The notes beneath the pieces are model-generated. The model did not search any database. It had not been told where the DNA came from and saw only the letters and a list, made by a program, of their open reading frames with translations. A stretch of DNA of 64,000 bases from Didymella arachidicola (taxonomy: Eukaryota > Ascomycota > Dothideomycetes > Pleosporales > Didymellaceae), in contig CM049987.1 in the NCBI GenBank assembly GCA_016630955.3, forward strand, positions 1,116,001-1,180,000, written 5' to 3'. The translations under genes were made by a program, and so were the position numbers. This document shows positions 35,276 through 45,479 of the stretch, piece after piece (position 1 is the stretch's first letter; every line of letters begins with the position of its first letter).

Positions 35276-37135
35276 ATGGACTCAATTCAAGAAGCGGCTA
35301 CAGAATTCGATTTGCGCAATCATAAAGAACAACTTTCATACACAAAGTTTGCTAAAGCAAAGGGAGTTGATCGGTCTACGTTAGCGCGGAGGCACAAAGG
35401 GGTTTCAACTTCTAGGGAGGTCAAAGCAGTTAACCAACGGAAACTCAACAACACTGAAGAACAAGAGCTTATTAAGCTTATTAATAAGCTTACTGAGGAC
35501 GGATTCCCTCCTAACAGGCTTCAAATCCGAAATTACGCGTCTAAAGTAGCTGGTAGCAGCGTCTCTGATAGCTGGGTTACTCGCTTCCTCCACCGTCACA
35601 CAGCTGAACTGGTCACCAAATGGGCAACAGGGAAGGATCGCAATCGCCACCAAGCTGACTCAGGGGCTTCTTTTGAGGCCTACTTCACACTTCTACACAG
35701 CAAGATAGCTGAGTACAGCATTGAGCCTCAGCACATGTACAATATGGATGAGAAGGGCTTCATGATCGGGGTACTTGAACGTGCAAAACGAGTGTTCTCC
35801 CGGCCACTGTGGGACAGCAAGCAAGTCAGAGGTACTCTCCAAGACGGCTCACGGGAGTGGATCACGCTTATTGCTTGCATAAGTGCCTCAGGGGAAGCCC
35901 TGCCAGCAAGCCTCATATACCCAGCAGCCAATCAAGCTATATACTCAGGCTGGGTGGAGGATATCAAGCCAGGGGAACACTCAGTCTTTGTCAGCTCATC
36001 TAGTACAGGCTGGAGCAACAACGAGATAGCTCTTGCCTGGCTTGAACAGGTGTTCGATCGCGCTACTAAGGCCACAGCACGGAGAAAGTATCGTCTTTTG
36101 ATACTTGACGGCCACGGGAGCCACGTTACCCCTGACTTTATTGAGTACGCCAACCAACGCAAGATACTCGTGATGATCCTTCCCCCTCACTCAACACACA
36201 GGCTCCAGCCACTGGACGTTTGCCTGTTCTCACCTCTGGCACGAGCATACTCAAATGAGCTTACGCAGTTCCTCCAAAGCAGTCAGGGGACCTCTCCAGT
36301 CACTAAATCAAACTTCTTACACCTGTTCTGGGCGGCGTGGCAGAGCTCATTTCAGGAGTCAACAATCGTCAACTCCTTTGCAGCCACAGGGATATGGCCC
36401 CCTGACGCCTCTGCTGTACTCAAACAAGTCAACAACACTTATACAGACAAAGAAGAACAATCAGGAGCTCTTAGACCAACAGACTGGAGGCGTATAAGGC
36501 AGGTACTTAAGGATCATGTGAAGGAACCTGACAGTGAGGCAGTGCGGGAGCTGACAGGGGCAATTCACTCTCTTACTGCCCAGGTTGAGCTGCTTACTGA
36601 GCAGAACAAAGGCCTGCAGGAGTCTCTTGCACACAGGAAGAAGCACAATAAGAAGAGTAAGCCCCTGAGTCTCCAACAGCGGAAGGAGTACCAAAGTCAA
36701 CCTGTATTTTGGTCTCCTCGGAAGGTCAGAGAGGCACACTATCGTCGGAAGATCAATGAGCAAGAACAGGAGGAGCAGCATCTTCAAAAGCTACGTCAGA
36801 AGCAAGAGCAAGTAGCAATTAAGCTTCAGAGAGCAAGAGAGGCTCAGGAGAAGCGTACAGAGCGTGAGAGAGCTAAGGAGGTGAGGGTGCAGGAGAAGGC
36901 TAAGAAGGCAGCTGAAGCGCAGCGTCAAAGGGACGCTCGTCAAGCTACTACTGCTATCCAATTATCCCAAAAGGGTAAGCGTAAAGCCTTAAAAGCTACC
37001 TCAGGTAGCAATAAGCGTCAGAAACAAGCTGGTGATGCTGGTGGTGCGAAAGAAGCCCCTGAGGCACCCTCAGCTCCTCCACCAGTCACTACTCGCCGCG
37101 GACGCAACGTTAGGCTTCCAAGTAAATACAAGTAG
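35276..37135 (+). CDS. Pogo/Fot1-type DDE transposase
   Basis: An intronless 619-residue protein. An N-terminal Psq-type helix-turn-helix (about 10-45, SYTKFAKAKGVDRSTLARR) and a CENP-B-like DNA-binding region (about 55-110, ending SDSWVTRFLHRH) bind the terminal repeats. The DDE_1 endonuclease follows. The first Asp is in YNMDEKGFMIG (about 158), the second in LLILDGHGSH (about 281) and the third in RLQPLDVCLFSPL, 36 residues later (DD35D). The C-terminal 180 residues are a Gln/Lys/Arg-rich coiled coil with a basic tail. All catalytic residues are present and no stop or frameshift interrupts the gene, so it should be functional if transcribed. Confidence 0.95.
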   Translation: MDSIQEAATEFDLRNHKEQLSYTKFAKAKGVDRSTLARRHKGVSTSREVKAVNQRKLNNTEEQELIKLINKLTEDGFPPNRLQIRNYASKVAGSSVSDSWVTRFLHRHTAELVTKWATGKDRNRHQADSGASFEAYFTLLHSKIAEYSIEPQHMYNMDEKGFMIGVLERAKRVFSRPLWDSKQVRGTLQDGSREWITLIACISASGEALPASLIYPAANQAIYSGWVEDIKPGEHSVFVSSSSTGWSNNEIALAWLEQVFDRATKATARRKYRLLILDGHGSHVTPDFIEYANQRKILVMILPPHSTHRLQPLDVCLFSPLARAYSNELTQFLQSSQGTSPVTKSNFLHLFWAAWQSSFQESTIVNSFAATGIWPPDASAVLKQVNNTYTDKEEQSGALRPTDWRRIRQVLKDHVKEPDSEAVRELTGAIHSLTAQVELLTEQNKGLQESLAHRKKHNKKSKPLSLQQRKEYQSQPVFWSPRKVREAHYRRKINEQEQEEQHLQKLRQKQEQVAIKLQRAREAQEKRTERERAKEVRVQEKAKKAAEAQRQRDARQATTAIQLSQKGKRKALKATSGSNKRQKQAGDAGGAKEAPEAPSAPPPVTTRRGRNVRLPSKYK

Positions 37136-37243
37136 CACAAGTAGTTCACATAGGTCTATTTACTACTCTACTACAATATTATACAATATTTGCTGTTGTT
37201 GGTGGCTCAGTAACCTTATTTTTCAACAAGTCGATAGGATCTC

Positions 37244-37287
37244 AGCGGGGCGTTACGCGATGGTGGGCGTCACGCGCACGGACTCGG
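37244..37287 (-). repeat. Right terminal inverted repeat of the pogo element
   Basis: 44 bp, perfect complement of 35188-35231. Confidence 0.93.
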
Positions 37288-38328
37288 TAGCGCGAAAGCA
37301 ATCGGTCCGAACCAGCGCGTTATCAACCAACTCTCACCACCTGTTTGTACAGCTTTTCTCGTTTAAATACTCCTTGTTTATCACGAAGTTGAGTTCCTGG
37401 TTCTCAACTGTAGGCCTAAACCTCGCCCTCGAGCGGTGATGTGATCACTTAAGGCACTGGGTTCCTGATGAGACTGCATTATCGGAACAGTCAGCCTTGC
37501 TGACACGCTCATAGTTTCAGTCGCCTGACTCTTTTCGAAATCGCTAGTTCAGTGGTGCGATACGGCCTAAGAGTGTCATGGCGCTCTGAGCTGCACCCTC
37601 GGATGAGCTGATGCTCGGGACGTCTCGTAGTTCGAAGATACGTTTCGCGCCAAGTCTCAAACAACCTCAGTTCCCACCCATGTTTCCACAAACATGTTCT
37701 CTGTCTCCTGTCCTTAAGACATGCAACCGCCACCGGAGCTGATTCGTTTGCTCGGAAGTGCGTCCTCCGAATTTGTCCCTCATCCCTCAGGCTGAACATC
37801 TGACACCGTTCCTGTGGCAGGCGCCTGAGTGACATTGCCGAGAGTGTCACTCAAGCTTCATCTCTATCGAGTTAAGCTTTCCTGGTTGACAGTCTTCAAA
37901 CGATCTACCAATAGTAGGCTCTATTTAGTATCTTATCAGCGCTTCGGTTTCTGGGTGATAGCTCAGCCTCTCCGGTTTGAAGCTTGGTGTGTTGATGTTC
38001 GCGGGAAGTCTCGTTGCGTCAACCAGAACTTCGGCAGCATTACCACCCGCCAGAGTGTGGCGCACCATCTTTTTCCGCAAATAGTAACATCTATGGATCT
38101 ATCGGTTGATAGTGAGACGACTCGACGATGTAACAGGCGTTGAAGGGCACATACTAATTGCGCCAGTATATGGAATGTATCACTGCTCGTTGCCGGAAGT
38201 ATCATCAGTCCGGAGCCATCGTGTGCCTGGTATAATACTTGCCCGGTCGCCTGCCGGGAGGCAAATGTGCAACATATCCCAGTACACGCGTCAATAACTT
38301 TGACGGATTATCATCTATCGTAGCTATC
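37288..38328. other. Intergenic stretch right of the pogo element
   Basis: No supported gene. The right part is the promoter region of the ferritin-like gene; a TATAATA-like run lies near 38230, about 100 bp before the ATG. Confidence 0.45.
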
Positions 38329-39466
38329 ATGCGGATAAGCCATCTTTCTTCGGCGGTACTCTTCGCCAGCTCCTCCTTGGCAGCACCACATGGCAAACGG
38401 CAGTCTAGTCTTTCACCGGATGGCAACTACTTTCCACTCAAGAACGGATTCCCCAATCCAGACAGAAACGGCGAAATCACCATCCAGGACGGGGCTCATG
38501 GCACGCTGCCGAACGGGTCACCACCTCCGGCGCTCAGTACTGAGGGTATTACCAATCTCAAGCTTATCGCACTGAACGAGCTGTTCGAGGTCGCTTTCTT
38601 CACAGAGCTTATCTACAACGTGACAAATAAAGTCTCCGGTTATGATCTGGGGATGGGTCACGATTACATGCTCGACTCATTGAACGCGATCGTCAACCAA
38701 GAAGAGCTACACGTACTCAACGCCAACGGTGCGCTCGATCACTTCAAGCAGGAGAAAATTCAACCCTGTAAATATAACTGTAAGTCATGCAGCATCTAAA
38801 TCTGAGTCCATCATTACTGACGACGCCACAGTCCCTGTTGAAGATTTTCAATCCGCCATTGCGCTGGCTGGCACCTTCACAGATGTCGTTCTAGGCACCC
38901 TACAAGACGTCAACCAGATCTTCGCCAAAAACCAAGACGATGGTCTCGTTCGGGCCGTGACATCCGTTGTAGGCAACGAAGCAGCACAGGAAGGCTTCTT
39001 CAGACTCATGCAGAAGAAGCGACCATCCTCTCAGCCTTTTGTGACAACAGCAACGCGCGACTTTGCGTTTACAGCGATCCAGGGTTTCGTCATCAAGGAC
39101 TCCTGCCCAAACATCGGTACCATCCCGCTAAAGACGTTCAAGCCGCTCAGTGTGGAGACCAAGACAATTCCGGCTGAGAGCCAGAACATCAGATTCTCGT
39201 TCAACATGAAGGACGCTGGAATGTACGATACTAAAGACATGCGCCTGGCCTATCTCAACGGCCAAAATCAGCCCATTGTGAAGAACTTCGAGAACATCAA
39301 GATGGAGGGCGACAGGGTCTTCTTCGAGGCCAATTTCCCCTATGATGACTTCCTCATGAATGGGTTGACCATTGCTGCAGTGACTATGGGTGCAGATAAG
39401 TTTGAGAGTGCGGATAAGATGGCGGACGCAGCGGTGTTTGGGCCAGGGCTTATTGAGATTGACTGA
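38329..39466 (+). CDS. Secreted ferritin-like protein of the late sexual development (Rds1) type
   Basis: Two exons (38329-38779, 38832-39466; intron of 52 bp) give 361 residues. An N-terminal signal peptide (MRISHLSSAVLFASSSLAAP) is followed by a Lys-Arg dibasic site. A ferritin-like four-helix region follows, with metal-ligand-like Glu and His in TNLKLIALNELFEVAFFTEL and NQEELHVLNANGAL, and VGNEAAQEGFFRLMQ near residue 205. This matches the Ferritin_2 family of fungal 'late sexual development'/stress proteins (S. pombe Rds1 is a stress-induced member). The enzymatic function is unknown; an extracellular or wall-associated role in development or stress is inferred. The splice joins CKYN to FPVEDF in frame. 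Confidence 0.88.
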
Positions 39467-39592
39467 ATGTCTTCCCTGTGAGAGGTTGAAGGCTGTCGAG
39501 CTGTTGCTGCATAGCGCTGGCGTTGTCCTTTTGTAACGCCCTAGGAATACCCTTTATTCAATGTATAATGTCTGCACCTGAGAAGATAAAGT

Positions 39593-41264
39593 CTAAAACC
39601 TCGAAGGTTTGTCAAAAGGTCCTGGGAGTGCGTTGCCATCAACATCGAATATCGGCTTCAGCTCGCTTGTTGACGGGGTTACAGGATTTTCTGGAATATC
39701 GCGCGTGGGCAACTTGATTGCGCCACTCATGCTCCTCAAGAAGTCTTTGACTGATCTTGGCCACTCTGGGTTGTTCCATATCCCGAAAACTAGCTGCATG
39801 TACTCTGGATCAGGCACTTCGCTCTGCCGCAGATACATTAGAGCTACACCAAGAGGGAACGACACGGATGACGGTCCATTCACACCATTGTCCTTTCTGA
39901 ACATCCAACGAATGGATCGTACGATAAGACGGGCAAAAGGACGCCCATGTGGACGGTCGAGATAGGGTGGTAGGGTCTCATTCACCGAGAATCGCAAGGC
40001 TCGGTCGAGACACTGGTATAAGATGGTTGCAGCCGCCCAGTAGCGGACAGATAATGATGCAACGCTAAAGTTCGGAAACTCGAGTGGGATAGGTGCTTCG
40101 ACGTTTGGCATGTAGACATCCCGCGAGTTTTTGGCAAACCAAGCGTTGAGATTGCAGTGTACAGCCCAGCACTCCGCTGTGACCCTAAGTCTCAGCGAAT
40201 CGAATCGCTCGTCGTCCGGTGACATGTGGTCGAGGTAATCTAGGTCTGACAGTATGCCTGGCAGCTCCAAAATGATGTCGACGATGGTGTCGTTGGCAAG
40301 TTTCACTCTGCCTCGCCAAGGAATTGTCTTCCACTGCTCCTCATTGAATACCACTGGCTTTCGAGTGCGAATACCGGTAATGGCCTGAGATTTTGTCAAT
40401 ATGACTATACCATACTGGATGGTTGGTCGACTTACCGAATTACAGCGCGCAAGCGTGAACATGAGATGGGCAGGATCCGTCGAAAAAGCTTCAGGCCCTC
40501 GCGAGACAATCAACGCAATCTCGCCCTGCGCATGACTCATCCAATTACGAGCCTGTTGCGAGATGGTCTCGTCTTCGTTAGCCCCATACAGAATTTCATA
40601 GAGTCCCATGAGTCTGGTAGTAGCAAGCAGGGCCTCTATCGCCCGTCGCTCAGGAGCCTGCAGTGACACGCCAAGCTCCTTCAGTGCCTTGCCGTACACT
40701 GTCCGACCCTTGCGGAGCACGACCTGATTATTGGAGCCTTTGCCGAGCGTCACTAATCCGACAGCGAAGATCGTTTGGCGCAGTGCCTCTTCCTGCGTGC
40801 TCAAAGTTGCCAGAAGTTTGGAGAATTGGTTGACCGATAGCAAGGCACATCCTGAGGTTTGGCTTGCAGGGAACAGATCAAAGACAGCCTCCATAGCTTT
40901 TGCACTGAATGCTGTCCGAGCCAAAGAAGGGGGAATCATGTTGTAGGTAGAAGCTGTGACTGCCACCGGATCCACCGTGGAATCGCGCCGTGGAACCTGG
41001 CGTACGCTAGCGGGAGGCGATGGAGGCTCATACTTGCTGGCGATGAAGACGCGGTCTAAGTCGTAGCCTCCGCATTTGATATTGCGCTCGAGGCATTGGC
41101 CACATGCAGGACGTTTCAGATCGCACTGAGTCTCTGTTAGTAAGGCTGAACGGCGCCACAGCCGTTCAATGCGCCATGAAGGTATAGTGCGCGACTGGAC
41201 TTACTCCCTTCTTCCTCTTTCTGCACGTCACACACCCTTTGGATCTTCCAGGAACGCCTACCAT
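39593..41264 (-). CDS. Zn2Cys6 fungal transcription factor
   Basis: Three exons (41264-41205, 41125-40436, 40384-39593; introns of 79 and 51 bp) give 513 residues. The binuclear zinc cluster spans the first intron: CVTCRKRKKG joined to CDLKRPACGQCLERNIKC. This has the spacing C-x2-C-x6-C-x6-C-x2-C-x6-C and is followed by GGYDLDRVFIASKYEPP. The rest is helical and resembles the fungal-specific transcription factor region (Fungal_trans_2 type). Zn2Cys6 proteins bind CGG-type motifs and often control secondary metabolism or stress genes. Targets cannot be told from the sequence. The 51-bp second intron is in frame, so an unspliced reading frame is also open there. Confidence 0.88.
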
Positions 41265-42037
41265 CGTCGCAGATTGGGCCTTTCTCGTGTTTGCAGGATA
41301 GATCGTAGCGCAAAACCGTCCGCATTGGGGAACTCATTGTATTTCAATAGTGATATTAACACGCCAGCACAAGCCCTTGCCTAGGTATGAGCCACAGCGA
41401 GCAGCGGCCGTAACAAGTGCTCATGATGCAATCAGCGATGAAAATGTAAGCAGCGCGCGCAGCAGCCTCGCGTTGAGCCAATAGCAGGCGTAAGGCGCAC
41501 CGTTTCCGTTGCAACGCTAGCATTCGGCACTTGCCTTCTTTGAGCTCATTTTGCGCGGCCAATCAAGGGTCGCAACCTGAATATTAGTGCATTGAGCGCC
41601 CCGCCATGGAGTCGGAGTAACTCTGCGCTTCGTACATCCGCGATTGCGATCTCACGGCCCGCACGATCTGTACTGCATCCCCAAGACCCGTTTGCGCTTC
41701 GTTTCTTGCCGCAGCAGATCTGCGCCAGACCCGAACCGGATTCTAGAAAGGCTGGCAAGCGCTGCGGTCGTACAATTGCACCGCCGTCTCTGCGTACGAT
41801 AAACATGGAGGCAGGACAGACGATGGGATCCCTTTGTAGGCTAGCGTTGCGTGCTGCGATGATACTGTTTTACACCAAGACTTCTGGAGAGTATCTAGCA
41901 GATAGGTTATAAGGTCGAGGAATGGCGACTGAGAAAGCCATCATCAACACTCAAACTCATTACAACCAAATTCAGCTGTCCCTGTATTTCTGAACAACCA
42001 CCCCTCCCAATACCAATCGCACTTCTTTGATATCGAC
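41265..42037. promoter_or_regulatory. Divergent intergenic region between the Zn2Cys6 and DUF2306 genes
   Basis: 773 bp with no supported gene; it should contain both promoters. No specific operator was recognised. An 86-codon minus-strand frame (41546-41806) is not convincing. Confidence 0.45.
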
Positions 42038-43201
42038 ATGGCAGCACCTACCCACCCACCAAAGAGCGGCTGGACCCGTAAAGTCTACAGTCCCATCGGC
42101 TTCAGCAAAGCTTACAATTTCATTCTCTGGTTCATCTTCGCCGGTGCACTCTTCGGCTTCTCTCTTGCACGCTTCATGTACCTCAACTTCAACGGCAACT
42201 TCTGCCCTCTCAACCCCGTGAGTGGAGACTCTGCTGCTCCAGGAGAATGCTATTACTACACGACATTTACCCGCGACAAGATCGGCATCATGCTCCACCT
42301 TGCTGGTATCCTGCCTGCTAGTCTTCTAGTCTGTGTTCAGTTCACACCGTTCATCCGCCGCAAGTGGATTATCGTCCACCGTATCTTCGGTTACTTTGCA
42401 GTGTTGCTGTACATCGTGAGCCTTGTCGGCGCATTAATGATTGCCCACATGGCCTTCGGTGGTGGCCTGGACGTGCAAGTCTGGGTAGGTTTCGTTGGGA
42501 TTGGTGTATTGGTGTGCTTCATCCTGTCCATCGTCAATGTCAAGCGACTTCAGATTGAGCAGCACCGAGCTTGGATGCTGCGAGGATGGTTCTACGTAAG
42601 TCTGCATTCTCAAATTTCCGCGGTTTAAATCTGACAACTTCTAGGCTGGATCTATCATCACGACTCGCTTCATCATGATCATCTCCGCGATGATCATATC
42701 GAACAAGGGACACTACGCTGTCTGGTCCTGCGCGAAGATCGCTGCTACGATCTCCAAAGATATGGAGCTCGTCTCTGCATACCCGGCCTGCGCATCATAT
42801 GCCGATGGCAGTAATCTTGATCAAGTCTCGGCAGTTCTTGCCGACATGGGCGGTGCGTCCGGTGTCAACGCCGGCGCAGCGTTGAATCTAAACTTTGGCA
42901 TGGCACTATGGCTTGCCTTTGCGCTACATGCAGTCGGTGTCGAGGTCTACGTGAGTGTCCTTTCTATGTTGCTGGAGACATGGTGCTAACAGATCCGCAG
43001 CTGCATTTGACCCCTAGAGAGGCTGAGCGCCTGAGACAGGTCAGCTACACACGACAGCTCGAGGCTGGCATGCAAAACCCTGGTTCCGCTGGTCTGACAG
43101 CTGACCGCCTTGGTGACGCTAAGCCTTGGGTTGCTGAGGATAGGAGAGCGAGCAACGATGCTCTGGTGCCGAAGCTGGGGGAACACGAACAGCTCAAGTA
43201 G
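42038..43201 (+). CDS. DUF2306-type multi-pass membrane protein
   Basis: Three exons (42038-42595, 42645-42950, 43001-43201; introns of 49 and 50 bp) give 354 residues. About seven hydrophobic segments are visible: AYNFILWFIFAGALFGFSL, GIMLHLAGILPASLLVCVQF, VLLYIVSLVGALMIAHMAF, VWVGFVGIGVLVCFILSIV, a segment after the first splice (FIMIISAMIIS), and NFGMALWLAFALHAVGVEVY. Conserved His residues sit in the third helix (IVHRIFGYFAV) and before RAWMLRGW. The C-terminal 60 residues are soluble. The family's function is unknown. It is divergent from the Zn2Cys6 gene, which may regulate it; that is inference. Confidence 0.85.
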
Positions 43202-43365
43202 TTGCCGCGCTTTCTTGGGACTCCGGTATATATCATAGACTTTCTTTCAATCTTAGTGCATTAGAGTATCTTTTCATGACCAGTGGTTTGGCAGTTCGCA
43301 GAGCTCTTGACCTGTTTGGCTCATATAATAGTGTACTTGCGCAGCCCAAATTGCGCAAAATCCTC

Positions 43366-45075
43366 CTAATTAGCTCTAGGACCAGACATCTCACCAAAGT
43401 CGTGCCCAGCTATATGGTCAACTGCGAACGCTAAATTGACCATAGTATATATTTGCCCACTGCCGTCCTGCACAGGGAGCGGTCGAAGCACAAATGGAAC
43501 ATTCATCCCAAAGAGCCCAACCAAAATATCGCCTAATCGCACGGCAGTCTTCGGCTCTGGATGATATAATGCACCCACGTGACCTTCCTTCGTGACGAAG
43601 ATTATCCGGTTCTTGCTTAGTCGTACCTGTTCCCACTCTGTGCGGACCTGATCTGAAAGGTTGTCTATTTCGGATTCATTGACAGCTTCAACTAGCAATT
43701 CTGCGAATACATCAGGATCAAGTCTAACGCCGGTGCGACTAAAAGCTAGGCAGAAAGAGCGTGGCGAGATCTGGCGTGGCTCAAGTTCCGTTCAGTAAAA
43801 TTGGTACAAGTGTCTTGCTTCGAACAACCTCCAGCACGTACCTTCTGACTCGCTGCCATAGGAATGATCAGCACTTGCTGTTTGTATCGTACCCAGGTGG
43901 ATGCCCATAGTGCACAATATCTCGAGGTCTTCCGAAAACCATACATTTGGTAGAAGATGAGTGACACTTGCGTACGATTTAGAGTCGCGATATTCTTGCG
44001 GAATGTTCCCTGGACTGTTATATCCAAAGCTCCTGCGAGGCATCCGAGCTGTTGTACTCAGATCCACAGCCCACGTTGGGAGATCAATCGACGGAAGTGC
44101 CGGCCTTTGAGCCTGGTCTGACGGCGAGTACAGCGGAAACCATAAGTACGGCAAAGTTGACTTCTCAGGGAGAGAAGCAGAGACTTCAAGGAAAACTTGT
44201 CTTGTGCTCTTCGAATAGTCGACGACAATTGGTAGCTGTGACGACAGAAATTCGCAAACCCCAAGCAGGCCGTAAACAAGATCTCGGGGGTCCATTGCTT
44301 GCAGGTTGACTGCCGAATACAGCTGCGACGTAAAGCCCCGAGACTGGTCGTTTCTTATGTAGTGTAATTGACGAACTCTCCTGAAAGCTCAGTCGAATCT
44401 GGAACAGGACCAATAAGGCCAATCGTTGGCTGCCTTCCGAGCGTCAGACTCTATACTGAGGGAATCGAGGTAACCATAGAATTGGTCCCAAGGAACATCC
44501 AAAGACCCAAACTGCAAGATCGGACTTTGCTTTGCTAAAGCCAGCTCCTGGGCTACCCATACCCTTCCAAACCACGTCCGCTGACATATAGACTCGATCT
44601 GATCCAAGAGTATGTGGGCAGCCGCTTCGGACTGGGGAGCATGATCTTGCTGAATATGTGCAATGGCTTCTGCATCACCTGCATGCTCGGGACCAAGATA
44701 AATGAGTACTCGCTCTGCTATCGAGTAGATGTCCTTCATCAGCAAGACCTGAGAGCTCCTCTCGTCAAGGTCATACTGATTGATACACAACGCGTCGACC
44801 CAGATGAAGATCGGTTCTGTGAGGGTGCAGCGGATATGGCGCAGTGCACAATCCAGATTCAGACCAATCGTCGTTTCCTTGTCATTAATACGCGCCTTTT
44901 GCGATGATGTAGCTGTACCCCATGCATACGATAATGCATGGTAAGCCGGAATTTCTTGGTCCAGACTCGCGGTTCGAAGGGCAAGGATGAGGTCGTCTTC
45001 ATGGCTTCCCAGTGACAATGCGAGCAGCCGAATCTCGCGAGAAGATCGGTCAAGCTGAGAATATGGTTCAACCAT
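43366..45075 (-). pseudogene. HET-domain protein gene with an in-frame TGA
   Basis: Two exons (45075-43842 and 43745-43366; intron of 96 bp) form 537 codons with one TGA at 44389-44391 and no frameshift. The HET domain is clear: YHALSYAWGTA (about 45), FIWVDALCINQYDLDERSSQV (about 93), WFGRVWVAQELALAK (about 169) and, past the TGA, MDPRDLVYGLLG. The C-terminal part shows the HET6-like ending (SKNRIIFVTKEGHVGALYHP). Such proteins act in heterokaryon incompatibility. The TGA either makes this a young pseudogene or lies in a 30-bp intron-like segment (GTCC..TTTCAG), whose removal keeps the frame but which is too short to be credible. A second apparent stop near 43794 is explained by the 96-bp intron. 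Confidence 0.75.
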
Positions 45076-45479
45076 CGTGTGCAAAGCGCTGCGAGGAGCG
45101 ATCGAAGACCATCGCTATTCTGCTTGGCTGTAGTTTGTGCGTCTCGATACATGTGGCGTCATTCGAATGGCTTATTCTCGCGCAATCTGGGCAACGTGTA
45201 GGTGGTGGTGTTGACGCGACTAACTATGCTGCCGGGGCGAGGCAAGACGCGTTCTGAGGCTTGCGTGGGGCTGCCCCACACTCCCTACCCTCGACCACTC
45301 TCGACTCTTTGCTGTATGCGTCAACGTCACGACAACACTTGATCACGATAAGCTTGAGGGAACGAAATTGAACGCCTGAGACAGAAACTAGCTATCGCAA
45401 CATCGCTACACCAAAGGTCTGCGCTCGCTTACATCACCTGAGCTACGAGATGTAGAGCTGTCATCTCAGTCTGCACGTC
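45076..45479. other. Short intergenic stretch
   Basis: 404 bp between the HET gene start and the carotenoid oxygenase stop, both on the minus strand. No gene seen; it presumably carries the HET promoter. Confidence 0.45.

Larger units (their letters stand above)
35188..37287 (+). mobile_element. Pogo/Fot1-type DNA transposon, apparently intact
   Basis: A 2.1-kb element with perfect 44-bp terminal inverted repeats (35188-35231 and 37244-37287, outer bases CCGAGTCCGTGCGCG). It is flanked by TA at 35186-35187 and 37288-37289, the target duplication of the Tc1/mariner superfamily. It carries one uninterrupted transposase gene. Intact arms and frame point to recent insertion and possible activity. 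Confidence 0.93.

Noticed and set aside
44390..44420. A 30-bp GTCC..TTTCAG intron that would remove the TGA in the HET gene
   Set aside because: It keeps the frame, but 30 bp is too short for a spliceosomal intron in this genome, where the others are 46 bp or more.
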